Shown here: piece after piece, positions 34,829 to 47,296 of the stretch | How the letters are laid out: every line of letters starts with the position of its first letter | How positions within the stretch are numbered: the stretch's first letter is position 1 | Origin: Reticulitermes speratus | Lineage: Eukaryota > Arthropoda > Insecta > Blattodea > Rhinotermitidae | Assembly (NCBI GenBank): GCA_021186555.1 | Contig: JAJKFL010000001.1 | Coordinates: forward strand, 186,001 to 250,000 | Direction of reading: 5' to 3' | DNA length: 64,000 nt | Notes under the pieces: model-generated | Databases searched by the model: none | What the model was told of the DNA's origin: nothing | The model's input: only the letters and a program-made list of their open reading frames with translations | Position numbers and translations under genes: made by a program

Positions 34829-35088
34829 GCCGCGCGGTCTAAGGCGTCGGTCTGCGGCCGCTCGCTTGCCGGGATTGTGGGTTCGAATACCGGCGGAGGC
34901 ATGGATGTCTGTCTGTTGTGAGTGTTGTGTGTTGTCAGGTAGAGGTCTCTGCGACGGGCTGATCACTCGTCCAGAGGAGTCCTACCGAGTGTGGTGTGTC
35001 TGAGTGTGATCGTGAAGCCTCGATAACGAGGAGGTCTAGGCCCCCTGGGGGCTGTCGAGCCACTGGAAGAAAGTAAAAGAAAAAAAAA
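34829..35088 (+). mobile_element. SINE-B, full length with target duplication
   Basis: The tRNA-like head (GCCGCGCGGTCTAAGGCG as box A region, GGGTTCGAATACC as box B) is followed by a body with GGCTGATCACTCGTCCAGAG and an A-rich tail. Flanked by TTCACTAAGT at 34819-34828 and 35089-35098, a 10-bp target duplication. The head looks Leu/Ser-tRNA-like. It is the reference copy for this family in the window. Confidence 0.9.
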
Positions 35089-35100
35089 TTCACTAAGTTG

Positions 35101-35200
35101 AAGCCGCGATAGCTCAGTCGGTTCACTGACTAGTTAATGGGCTGGAAAACCGATGTACTTTGGTTCGGTACCCGGAAAGGGCAGTAGTGCAGTCACTATG
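35101..35200 (+). mobile_element. SINE-A head fragment
   Basis: GAAGCCGCGATAGCTCAGTCGG is followed by a diverged box B (TTTGGTTCGGTACCCGG). No body follows. Confidence 0.6.
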
Positions 35201-35220
35201 CTAGACTAGTCGGCTCTTAC

Positions 35221-35740
35221 CAGAGTATCACGTCGCTCTAATTATAAATTTTGAAATAAATATGGCCGTACAGTAGCATGTGGATGTTCTGACTGACTGG
35301 CTGACTGCCTGACTGACTGACTGGCAACAATAAAGGCGTCACAAAGATCGGGATCCATTTTCTATGCCAAACGTTTATTTCATTCCAAGGACTTACGAAG
35401 TTCCACAAATAAAAACATAGGATAAGCTGGAAAAGGATAAAAAGTGAAGCAGGACGTACATGAAGCAGTCACAGTCACAGTCACAGTCTGTAAGTCACGA
35501 AAGCAATCGGCCTCACTTTACTGCGAGACAGAGAGTCACTGAGCTCAGAGTGCTCTTCGCAACAGCAAGAGAATGTGCAGAAGCCGATTCGCCAGCCATG
35601 TGATGTCATCCCGATTCGTCGGAAACGGTCACGGACGGTCGAAACAATGGCGTCAAAAGGATTATCACGAACGGTCGAACGAAATGTTGAACATGAAGGT
35701 TCACGAACATCGAGACTGCTACATGTACAGTGCTGTGGAC
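35221..35740. other. old dispersed repeat and unassigned sequence
   Basis: The part at 35550-35700 (TTCGCCAGCCATGTGATGTC) is an inverted relative of 58950-59210 (TAACGTGGCTGGCGAGTCG), so it is an interspersed repeat. The long minus-strand frame over 35481-35885 mostly reflects the 16-bp array. Confidence 0.45.
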
Positions 35741-35884
35741 GTGCTGACAGGAAGACGTGATGACAGGAAGACGTGCTGACGGACGACGTGCTGACAGGAC
35801 GACGTGCTGACAGGACGACGTGCTGACAGGACGACGTGCTGACAGGACGACGTGCTGACAGGAAGACGTGCTGACAGGACGACA
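35741..35884. repeat. 16-bp tandem array, 9 copies
   Basis: The unit is GTGCTGACAGGACGAC with GAAGAC variants. Confidence 0.93.
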
Positions 35885-36309
35885 TTGTGACGAGGTAAAT
35901 AGCGTCTTATGTGAAAACTTGAAGGAACGTTAGAAGGAAGGATAGAAATGACGGAACTACGAGGAAGAAGACGTAAGCAGCTACTGGAAGACCTTAGGGA
36001 AAAGAGAAGACACTGCAAATTGAAAGAGGAAGCACTAGATCGCACTCTGTGGAGAACTCGCTTTGGAAGAGGCTACGGACCGTCGTAAGACAGACTGCAG
36101 AATGTATAAATGTGAAAACATTTGGCAAGGAATACTATTCTTAGTTCCATCAGCTAAGCTGGCCTTCTGCCTTATACAGCGTGTTTCAGGAGAAATCTGC
36201 AATATCTCGCGAAAATGTGCCTTAGGTTAATTTACATCACTATAACCAAACACTGGCACACCCGTAGATAACGACGAGACACAAATGTGTTCTTGCGGTC
36301 TGCGTAGTG

Positions 36310-39206
36310 CAGTGCTTCTCAAAATTGGGTAAAAGTGGTTTTTCTTTGGGTAACGACACACCTCGGAATACACATTAAAATTTACCGTAAAAGTGTAGAA
36401 GTAGAAGTACTCTGAAGAACGTGACTAGTCAGTGTGCACCGATACTCTAAAACAGTCTAACTGTGGCATTATACTGACTGGCTGGGACCTGCGTGATGAA
36501 ATGTGCGTGGTGAATAGTTACTGAATTGTTTGTGGCTGCTGAATGTTTAGAGACGTTTAGAATAAAGACATTGCATCAAACATAATGTTTGTGGCTGCTA
36601 AATGTTTGGAGATGTTTAGAATAAAGACATTGCATCAAACATAATGTTTGTGGCTGCTGAATGTTTGGAGATGTTTAGAATAAAGACATTGCATCAAACA
36701 TAATGTTTGTGGCTGCTAAATGTTTAGAGATGTTTAAACTAAAAACATGCATCAACATAGTTTGTGCAATGTTAATAATAATGCATCACATAATGTTTGT
36801 GGCTGCTAAATGTTTAGAGATGTTTAAAAAAAGACATTGCATCAAACATAATGTTTGTGGCTGCTAAAATGTTTAGAGATGTTTAGAATAAAGACATTGC
36901 ATCAAACATAATGTTTGTGGCTGCTAAATGTTTAGAGATGTTTAAATAAAGACATTGCATCAAACATAATGTTTGTGGCTGCTAAATGTTTAGAGATGTT
37001 TAAAATAAAGACATTGCATCAAACATAATGTTTGTGGCTGCTAAATGTTTAGAGATGTTTAAAATAAAGACATTGCATCAAACATAATGTTTGTGGCTGC
37101 TAAAATGTTTAGAGATGTTTAGAATAAAGACATTGCATCAAACATAATGTTTGTGGCTGCTAAAATGTTTAGAGATGTTTAGAATAAAGACATTGCATCA
37201 AACATAATGTTTGTGGCTGCTAAAATGTTTAGAGATGTTTAGAATAAAGACGTTGCATCAAACATAATGTTTGTGGCTGCTAAAATGTTTAGAGATGTTT
37301 AGAATAAAGACATTGCATCAAACATAATGTTTGTGGCTGCTAAAATGTTTAGAGATGTTTAGAATAAAGACATTGCATCAAACATAATGTTTGTGGCTGC
37401 TAAAATGTTTAGAGATGTTTAGAATAAAGACATTGCATCAAACATAATGTTTGTGGCTGCTAAAATGTTTAGAGATGTTTAGAATAAAGACATTGCATCA
37501 AACATAATGTTTGTGGCTGCTAAAATGTTTAGAGATGTTTAGAATAAAGACATTGCATCAAACATAATGTTTGTGGCTGCTAAAATGTTTGGAGATGTTT
37601 AGAATAAAGACGTTGCATCAAACATAATGTTTGTGGCTGCTAAAATGTTTAGAGATGTTTAGAATAAAGACATTGCATCAAACATAATGTTTGTGGCTGC
37701 TAAAATGTTTAGAGATGTTTAGAATAAAGACATTGCATCAAACATAATGTTTGTGGCTGCTAAAATGTTTAGAGATGTTTAGAATAAAGACGTTGCATCA
37801 AACATAATGTTTGTGGCTGCTAAAATGTTTGGAGATGTTTAGAATAAAGACGTTGCATCAAACATAATGTTTGTGGCTGCTAAAATGTTAGAGATGTTTA
37901 AAATAAAGACATTGCATCAAACATAATGTTTGTGGCTGCTAAAATGTTTGGAGATGTTTAGAATAAAGACATTGCATCAAACATAATGTTTGTGGCTGCT
38001 AAAATGTTTGGAGATGTTTAGAATAAAGACGTTGCATCAAACATAATGTTTGTGGCTGCTAAAATGTTTAGAGATGTTTAAAATAAAGACATTGCATCAA
38101 ACATAATGTTTGTGGCTGCTAAAATGTTTGGAGATGTTTAGAATAAAGACGTTGCATCAAACATAATGTTTGTGGCTGCTAAAATGTTTAGAGATGTTTA
38201 AAATAAAGACGTTGCATCAAACATAATGTTTGTGGCTGCTAAAATGTTTAGAGATGTTTAAAATAAAGACGTTGCATCAAACATAATGTTTGTGGCTGCT
38301 AAAATGTTTAGAGATGTTTAAACTAAAGACGTTGCATCAAACATAATGTTTGTGGCTGCTAAAATGTTTAGAGATGTTTAAACTAAAGACGTTGCATCAA
38401 ACATAATGTTTGTGGCTGCTAAAATGTTTAGAGATGTTTAAAAAAAGACGTTGCATCAAACATAATGTTTGTGGCTGCTAAAATGTTTAGAGATGTTTAA
38501 ACTAAAGACGTTGCATCAAACATAATGTTTGTGGCTGCTAAAATGTTTAGAGATGTTTAAACTAAAGACGTTGCATCAAACATAATGTTTGTGGCTGCTA
38601 AAATGTTTGGAGATGTTTAGAATAAAGACATTGCATCAAACATAATGTTTGTGGCTGCTAAAATGTTTGGAGATGTTTAAACTAAAGACGTTGCATCAAA
38701 CATAATGTTTGTGGCTGCTAAAATGTTTAGAGATGTTTAAAATAAAGACATTGCATCAAACATAATGTTTGTGGCTGCTAAAATGTTTGGAGATGTTTAG
38801 AATAAAGACGTTGCATCAAACATAATGTTTGTGGCTGCTAAAATGTTTAGAGATGTTTAAAATAAAGACGTTGCATCAAACATAATGTTTGTGGCTGCTA
38901 AAATGTTTAGAGATGTTTAAACTAAAGACGTTGCATCAAACATAATGTTTGTGGCTGCTAAAATGTTTAGAGATGTTTAAACTAAAGACGTTGCATCAAA
39001 CATAATGTTTGTGGCTGCTAAAATGTTTAGAGATGTTTAAAATAAAGACGTTGCATCAAACATAATGTTTGCTTCCTATTTTTTACCGATCTCTCTTCAC
39101 TTGTCAAATATGTTTTCTGTGCATTTAGTGTTTTACCTACATTGGGTAAAAAGGGCTTTCTGATAAGCGGTTTTGGGTAATGAAGGGAAAAGTTTGGGAA
39201 GCAGTT
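36310..39206. mobile_element. non-autonomous hAT-like element containing a 60-bp array
   Basis: Flanked by a perfect 8-bp duplication GCGTAGTG at 36302-36309 and 39207-39214, the length used by hAT transposases. The left end CAGTGCTTCTCAAAATT and the complement of the right end AACTGCTTCCCAAACTT form an imperfect 17-bp inverted repeat of hAT type. No transposase is visible; nearly the whole interior is the 60-bp array. Confidence 0.65.
36529..39071. repeat. 60-bp tandem array, ~42 copies
   Basis: The unit contains TTTGTGGCTGCTAAAATG, TTTAGAGATGTTTAGAATAA and AGACATTGCATCAAACATAA. Variants AAAATAAAG and AAACTAAAG concentrate to the right. The left edge (about 36700-36800) has damaged units. 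Confidence 0.95.
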
Positions 39207-39214
39207 GCGTAGTG

Positions 39215-39398
39215 TGTCCGTTTAACACGATGCGTTATCTGTACACTGCGCAGTTCCGTCCGTCCTTACGACGATAACCAAGCCAAGCCATGAGGAGGTG
39301 AGTGGCTGTGTGAAGCACTTGGAAACCTAAGGACGATTTTTATTAAACTAGTGCGAGAATTTCGTACTTTATGAACGTCTTTATGTCACTCAGATTGT
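39215..39398. other. unassigned spacer within the TIR element
   Basis: Unique-looking sequence between the hAT-like insertion and the 41-bp array. No open frame or motif recognised. Confidence 0.4.
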
Positions 39399-41335
39399 AA
39401 TTAGATATTACGTAAGTAAGGCGGTAACACTACAAGAACTACAAATTAGATATTAAGTAAGGCGGTAACACTACAAGAACTACAAATTAGATATTAAGCA
39501 AGGCGGTAACACTACAAGAACTACAAATTAGATATTAAGGCGGTAACACTACAAGAACTACAAATTAGATATTAAGTAAGGCGGTAACACTACAAGAACT
39601 ACAAATTAGATATTAAGTAAGGCGGTAACACTACAAGAACTACAAATTAGATATTAAGTAAGGCGGTAACACTACAAGAACTATAAATTAGATATTAAGT
39701 AAGGCGGTAACACTACAAGAACTACAAATTAGATATTAAGTAAGGCGGTAACACTACAAGAACTACAAATTAGATATTAAGTAAGGCGGTAACACTACAA
39801 GAACTACAAATTAGATATTAAGTAAGGCGGTAACACTACAAGAACTACAAATTAGATATAAGTAAGGCGGTAACACTACAAGAACTACAAATTAGATATT
39901 AAGTAAGGCGGTAACACTACAAGAACTACAAATTAGATATTAAGTAAGGCGGTAACACTACAAGAACTACAAATTAGATATTAAGTAAGGCGGTAACACT
40001 ACAAGAACTACAAATTAGATATTAAGTAAGGCGGTAAACACTACAAGAACTACAAATTAGATATTAAGTAAGGCGGTAACACTACAAGAACTACAAATTA
40101 GATATTAAGTAAGGCGGTAACACTACAAGAACTACAAATTAGATATTAAGTAAGGCGGTAACACTACAAGAACTACAAATTAGATATTAAGTAAGGCGGT
40201 AACACTACAAGAACTACAAATTAGATATTAAGTAAGGCGGTAACACTACAAGAACTACAAATTAGATATTAAGTAAGGCGGTAACACTACAAGAACTACA
40301 AATTAGATATTAAGTAAGGCGGTAACACTACAAGAACTACAAATTAGATATTAAGTAAGGCGGTAACACTACAAGAACTACAAATAGATATTAAGTAAGG
40401 CGGTAACACTACAAGAACTACAAATTAGTTAAGTAAGGCGGTAACACTACAAGAACTCAATTAGATATTAAGTAAGGCGTAACCTACAAGAATACAAATT
40501 GTATTAAGTAACGGTAACATAAAAACTACAAATTAGATATTAAGTAAGGCGGTAACACTACAAGAACTAAAATTAGATATTAAGTAAGGCTGAGTATAAA
40601 CGACTACAAGAACTACAAATTAGATATTAAGTAAGGCGGTAACACTCAAGAACTACAAATTAGATATTAAGTAAGGCTGGTAACACTACAAGAACTACAA
40701 ATTAGATATTAAGTAAGGCGGTAACACTACAAGAACTACAAATTAGATATTAAGTAAGGCGGTAACACTACAAGAACTACAAATTAGATATTAAGTAAGG
40801 CGGTAACACTACAAGAACTACAAATTAGATATTAAGTAAGACGGTACACTACAAGAACTACAAATTAGATATTAAGTAAGCGGTCCGTGTGTAACACTAC
40901 AAGAACTACAAATTTGATATTAAGTAAGGCGGTAAACTACAAGAACTAAAATTAGATATTAAGTAAGGCGGTAACACTACAAGAACTACAAATTAGATAT
41001 TAAGTAAGGCGGTAACACTACAGAACTACAAATTAGATATTAAGTAAGGCGGTAACACTACAAGAACTACAATTAGATATTAAGTAAGGCGGTAACACTA
41101 CAAGAACTACAAATTAGATATTAAGTAAGGCGTACTATAATGATAGGCGTAACACTACAAGAACTACAAATTAGATATTAAGTAAGGCGGTAACACTACA
41201 AGAACTACAAATTAGATTAAGTAAGCGTACATCAGTAATACAGAATTAGATATTAGTAAGCGTATACACTACAAGAATCATAATTCGATATTAAGTAAGC
41301 AGTTAAACTCAGAACTGCAATTAATATACGCTAAG
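39399..41335. repeat. 41-bp tandem array, ~47 copies
   Basis: The unit is GGCGGTAACACTACAAGAAC plus TACAAATTAGATATTAAGTAA. Clean to ~40.38 kb, then many short deletions and some inserted bases. Confidence 0.95.
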
Positions 41336-44300
41336 GCGGTAATAACTGATCAATTAATAAGATGTACAGCAGTTAAACTGTGCAATTAATAAGTACGGGA
41401 CACAGAATAAAACTGTGAATTAATAAGGACTGTACAGCAGTTATAACTGTGCAATTAATAAGACTGTACAGCATTATAACTTGCAATTAATAAGACTGTA
41501 AAGCAGGTTATAACTGTGCAATAATAAGACTGTACACAGATATAACTGTGCAATTAATAAGACTACAGCAGTTATAACTGTGCAATTAATAATGACGGTA
41601 ACATTACAAGACTACAAGTGTATAACTGTGCAATATAAGACTGTACAGCAGTTATAACTGTGCAATTAATAAGACTGTACAGCAGTTATAACTGTGCAAT
41701 TAATAAGACTGTACAGCAGTTATAACTGTGCAAATTAATAAGACTGTACAGCAGTTATACGAACTGTGCAATTAATAAGACTGTACAGCAGTTATAACTG
41801 TGCAATTAATAAGAACTGTACAGCAGTTATAACATGTTGCAATTAATAAGACTGTACAGCAGTTATAACTGTGCAATTAATAAGACTGTACAGCAGTTAT
41901 AACTGCAATTAATAAGACTGTACAGCAGTTATAACTGTGCAATTAATAAGACTGTACAGCAGTTATAACTGTGCAATTAATAAGATGTACAGCAGTTATA
42001 ACTGTGCAATTAATAAGACTGTACAGCAGTTATAACTGTGCATATTAATAAGACTGTACAGCAGTTATAACTGTGCAATTAATAAGACTGTACAGCAGTT
42101 ATAACTGTGCAATTAATAAGACTGTACAGCAGTTATAACTGTGCAATTAATAAGACTGTACAGCAGTTATAAACTGTGCAATTAATAGACTGTACAGCAG
42201 TTATAACTGTGCAATTAATAAGACTGTACAGCAGTTATAACTGTGCAATTAATAAGACTGTACAGCAGTTATAACTGTGCAATTAATAAGACTGTACAGC
42301 AGTTATAACTGTGCAATTAATAAGACTGTACAGCAGTTATAACTGTGCAATTAATAAGACTGTACAGCAGTTATAACTGTGCAATTAATAAGACTGTACA
42401 GCAGTTATAACTGTGCAATTAATAAGACTGTACAGCAGTTATAACTGTGCAATTAATAAGACTGTACAGCAGTTATAAACTGTGCAATTAATAAGACTGT
42501 ACAGCAGTTATAACTGTGCAATTATAAGACTGTACAGCAGTTATAACTGTGCAATTAATAAGACTGTACAGCAGTTTATAACTGTGCAATTAATAAGACT
42601 GTACAGCAGTTATAACTGTGCAATTAATAAGACTGTACAGCAGTTATAACTGTGCAATTAATAAGACTGTACAGCAGTTATAACTGTGCAATTAATAAGA
42701 CTGTACAGCAGTTATAACTGTGCAATTAATAAGACTGTACAGCAGTTATAACTGTGCAATTAATAAGACTGTACAGCAGTTATAACTGTGCAATTAATAA
42801 GACTGTACAGCAGTTATAACTGTGCAATTAATAAGACTGTACAGCAGTTATAACTGTGCAATTAATAAGACTGTACAGCAGTTATAACTGTGCAATTAAT
42901 AAGACTGTCAATTATAACTGTCAATTATAAGACTGTACAGCATTTAACTGTGCAATTAATAAGACTGTACAGTTATTAATGCAATAATAAACTGTACAGC
43001 AGTTATAACTGTGCAATTAATAAGACTGTACAGCAGTTATAACGTGCAATTAATAAACTGTACAGCATTATAACTGTGCAATTAATAAGACTTACAGCAG
43101 TTATAACTGTGCAATTAATAGACTGTACAGCAGTTATAACTGTGCAATTAATAAGACTGTACAGCATTATAATTGCAATTATAAGACTGTACAGCAGTTA
43201 TAACTGTGCAATTAATAAGACTGTACAGCAGTTATACTGTGCAATTAATAAGCTGTACAGCTAAGTTAATAAGATCGATAATAATAAAGACTGACAGCAT
43301 TATAACTGTGCAATAATAAGACTGTACAGCAGTTATAACTGTGAATTAATAAGACTGTACAGCAGTTATAACTGCATTAATATAACTGTACAGCAGTTAT
43401 AACTTTAATTAATAAGCTGTAAGCAATTAATATGTCAATTAATAAACTTGCAATTAATAAAGCTGTCAATTAAAAATGTAAGATTATAACTGTGCAATTA
43501 ATAAGACTGTACAATTAAACTGTGCAATTATAAGATGTACAGCAGTTAATAACTGTGCATTATAAGACTGTCAAAATTATTAATCTGCAATTAATAAGAG
43601 ACAGCAGTTATAACTGTCAAATAATAACTGTACAGCAGTTATAACTTAATTAATAAGACTGTACAGCAGTTATAACTGTGCAATATAAGACTGTACAGCA
43701 GTTATAAATGTCAATTAATAAGACTGTACGCATTTAACTGTGCAATTAAAAGACTGTACAGCAGTTATAACTGTGCAATTAATAAGACTGTACAGTTATA
43801 ACTGTGCAATTAATAAGACTGTACAGCAGTTTAACTGTGCAAATAAAGACGTAAGCAATAATAAGACTAATTAATAAGACTGTACAGCAGTTATAACGTG
43901 CATTAATTAACTGTCAATTATTAACTGTGAATTAATAAGACTGTACAGCAGTTTAACTGTGCAATTAATAAAGACTGTACGCAGTTATAACGTCAATTAT
44001 AAACTGTACACATTATAATTGATAATAGTGTAAACGTATTAATGATTACTGAGCAGTTATAACTGTGCAATAATAAGACTGTACGCAGTTATAACTGTGC
44101 AATTAATAAGACTGTACAGCAGTTATAACTGATTTGAATATAAGATCTCATATGTGCAATTAATAATAAACGTTACTAGCATTATGACTGTCAATTATAA
44201 TGATACACTTAAACTTAGTGCAATTAATAAGATGTACAGCAGTATAATGTGCATTATAGATGTACATTAACGTTGAATAACTTGCTAGTAAGCTTTACGG

Positions 44301-46677
44301 ATAAAGCTGTAATTATAACTGCAATGTACAGCAGTGTATAACATGTGCAATTAATAAGACTGTACAGCATTATGCAATGTGCATTAGATAACTTAGCATT
44401 ATAACTGTCATTAATCAAAACTGTACAGCGTTATAACTGTAATAATTAAAGTATGTGCATTATAACTGAGCTAATGTAATATAGACTGTACAGCAGTTAT
44501 AACTTGCAATTAATAAGACTGTACAGCAGTTATAAGTGAATTAAGTAACATGTACAGTTATAACTGTCAGATTATAATGTCAATTATAAATGTAGCATTA
44601 TAAACGTGAATTAATAGTTAACTTGTTATAAGACGTTACGCGTAAACTGTGCATTATAAGACTGTACAGCAGTTATACTGTGAACTTACTTATAAGACTG
44701 TAGCATTATAAACTGTACAATTACAGACGTCGCATTATAACGACGTCAATTATAGACTGTACGATTATAACGTGTGCAATTAATAACTGTACACATTATA
44801 ACTGACAATTAACAAGCGTACGCATTTACTGTGCAAAATAAAGACTGGTACAGAGTAATGTGCAATTAATAAGACTGTACAGCAGTTATAACTTGCAATT
44901 AATAAGATGTACAGCAGTTATAACTGTGCAATTAATAAGACTGTACCAGTAAACTGTGCATTAAAGCTAAGCATGTATAAACTGTGAGTAATATTGAAGA
45001 TGTACGAGTATCACGTGCAATAATAAGATGTTAAGAGTATACGTGCAATTAAGATGTACAGCAGTTTAATTGCAATAAAGAGTACAATTAACTGGCAATT
45101 AATAAGACTGTACAGCAGTTATAACTGTGCAATTAATAAGAAGCAATTAAATGTGCATTAAGATGACACAGTTAAACTGTGCAATTAAAAGACTGTACAG
45201 CAGTTATAAACTGTGCAATTAATAGACTGTACAGCAGTTATAACTGTGCAATTAATAGACTGTACAGCAGTTATAACTGTGCAATTAATAAGACTGTACA
45301 GCATTATAACTGTGCATATAATAGACTGTACAGCATTATAACTGTGCAATTAATAAGACGTACAGCAGTTATAACTGTGCAATTAATAAGACTGTACAGC
45401 AGTTATAACTGTGCAATTAATAAGACTGTACAGCAGTATACTGGCAATAAAAGACTGTCACAGTTAAATGCAATTAATAAGACTGTACAGCAGTTATAAC
45501 TGTGCAATTAATAAGACTGTACAGCAGTTATAACTGTGCAATTAATAAGACTGTACAGCAGTTAAACTGTGCATTAATAAGCTGTACAGCGTTTAAGTGC
45601 AATTATAAGACTGTACAGCAGTTAAACTGTGCAATTATAAATGTACAGCATTATTGCATATAGGTACCATTATACTGCATTTAATGTACGGTTTACTGGA
45701 ATTAATAAGACTGTAACTATACTGTGCAATTATAAGACTGTAACAGTTTAATGGCATTAATAGACTGTACCAGTTATACGTGATATAAACTGTACAGTAA
45801 CTGGCAATATAAGAGACGCATAATGCATATAGCTGTAAGCATAACTGGATATAGAGACAGCTTAATGCAATAAAATGTCAGCAGTATAACTGTGTTGACG
45901 ACACATTATAATGGCATATGTGTACAGCATTTACTGTGCAATAATAGTGTCAAGTTAATGTGCAATATAAACGTACAGCAGTAACGGCAATTATAACTAA
46001 CATTAATGTGTATAAAGACTGTACAGCAGTTATAACTGTGCAATTAATAAGACTGTACAGCAGTTATAACTGTGCAATTAATAAGACTGTACAGCAGTTA
46101 TAACTGTGCAATTAATAAGACTGTACAGCAGTTATAACTGTGCAATTAATAAGACTGTACAGCAGTTATAACTGTGCAATTAATAAGACTGTACAGCAGT
46201 TATAACTGTGCAATTAATAAGACTGTACAGCAGTTATAACTGTGCAATTAATAAGACTGTACAGCAGTTATAACTGTGCAATTAATAAGACTGTACAGCA
46301 GTTATAACTGTGCAATTAATAAGACTGTACAGCAGTTATAACTGTGCAATTAATAAGACTGTACAGCAGTTATAACTGTGCAAATAATAAGACTGTACAG
46401 CAGTTATAACTGTTCAAATAATAAGACTGTACAGCAGTTATAACTGTGCAATTAATAAGACTGTACAGCAGTTATAACTGTGCAATTAATAAGACTGTAC
46501 AGCAGTTATAACTGTGCAATTAATAAGACTGTACAGCAGTTATAACTGTGCAATTAATAAGACTGTACAGCAGTTATAACTGTGCAATTAATAAGACTGT
46601 ACAGCAGTTATAACTGTGCAATTAATAAGACTGTACAGCAGTTATAACTGTGCAATTAATAAGACTGTACAGCAGTT
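41336..46677. repeat. 34-bp tandem array, ~155 copies, 5.3 kb
   Basis: The unit is ACTGTGCAATTAATAAGAC plus TGTACAGCAGTTATA. Across the unit junction lies a perfect 12-bp palindrome, CAGTTATAACTG. Units are clean at 41.6-42.9 kb and 46.02-46.67 kb. Between ~42.9 and 46.0 kb they carry dense deletions with abrupt borders. Confidence 0.95.
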
Positions 46678-46829
46678 CTCATTGTCTGCAACTTGTCACG
46701 CCATTACTGCTATTTAGCATGTACGTATGTTTGGTTACATCGATGTAATTCAATCTAAGGAACGTTCTCCCGAAGTATGGCAGCTTTACCCTAAAACACC
46801 CTGTATCTCCCCTCCACATGTCACTTGCC

Positions 46830-47045
46830 AGTTGCCACGTTCGCAGTTTCGGGACGGCTACTATAGAATTTCTTGTACATAGTAGACGAAATTATACCAT
46901 CAACGTTTCGGGACAAAATATCGGTCCCATCTTCACGGGTCACTCTTGACCCGTGAAGATGAGACCAACACGTCCCGAAACGTCGGTAAACAATTACCAC
47001 ACGACGCCGCGTAATATCCCAGAAGACCGCAGATCTCATCAACAT
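46830..47045. mobile_element. fold-back element of the CGAAACGT family
   Basis: The core hairpin at 46903-46983 pairs ACGTTTCGGGAC with GTCCCGAAACGT and CTTCACGGGTCA with TGACCCGTGAAG around a 4-nt loop. The outer part (GACGCCGCGTAATATCCC) recurs at ~51590 and ~58850. The minus-strand frame AVFWDITRRRVVIVYRRFG is familiar repeat text, not a gene. Confidence 0.65.
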
Positions 47046-47296
47046 CACGGCGGAAGCCTGAAATCAAGGTTAAGCTATCAAGTTAAGTACGCCTGAACCA
47101 GTGGATGTGTGTAATTACAATGGAGGGGAAACAACCTCAACGTTGCCACGTCGAACGTGGATTCCCTCGCATTATGACGTAACATGATATTGCGCAACAG
47201 GTTGTACGGTGGACGGCTGTGTTTTGTTTGTGACAGAGAGGCGACGTGCGTATCAATGGAGGGCGAGTTGGTGTGGTGGTGACTGCGACATACTTA

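Larger units (their letters stand above)
36177..46803. mobile_element. TIR-bounded element swollen by tandem arrays (putative)
   Basis: The first ~78 bp (CAGCGTGTTTCAGGAG... from 36177) and the reverse complement of the last ~78 bp (CAGGGTGTTTTAGGG..., ending at 46803) align without gaps at roughly three quarters identity, through CTGC, CCTTAG and ACCAAACA. Both ends are bordered by TA, the target used by Tc1/mariner elements. In between lie a hAT-like insertion, a 41-bp array and a 34-bp array; no transposase is visible. The two ends could also be two separate solo remnants. Confidence 0.5.
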
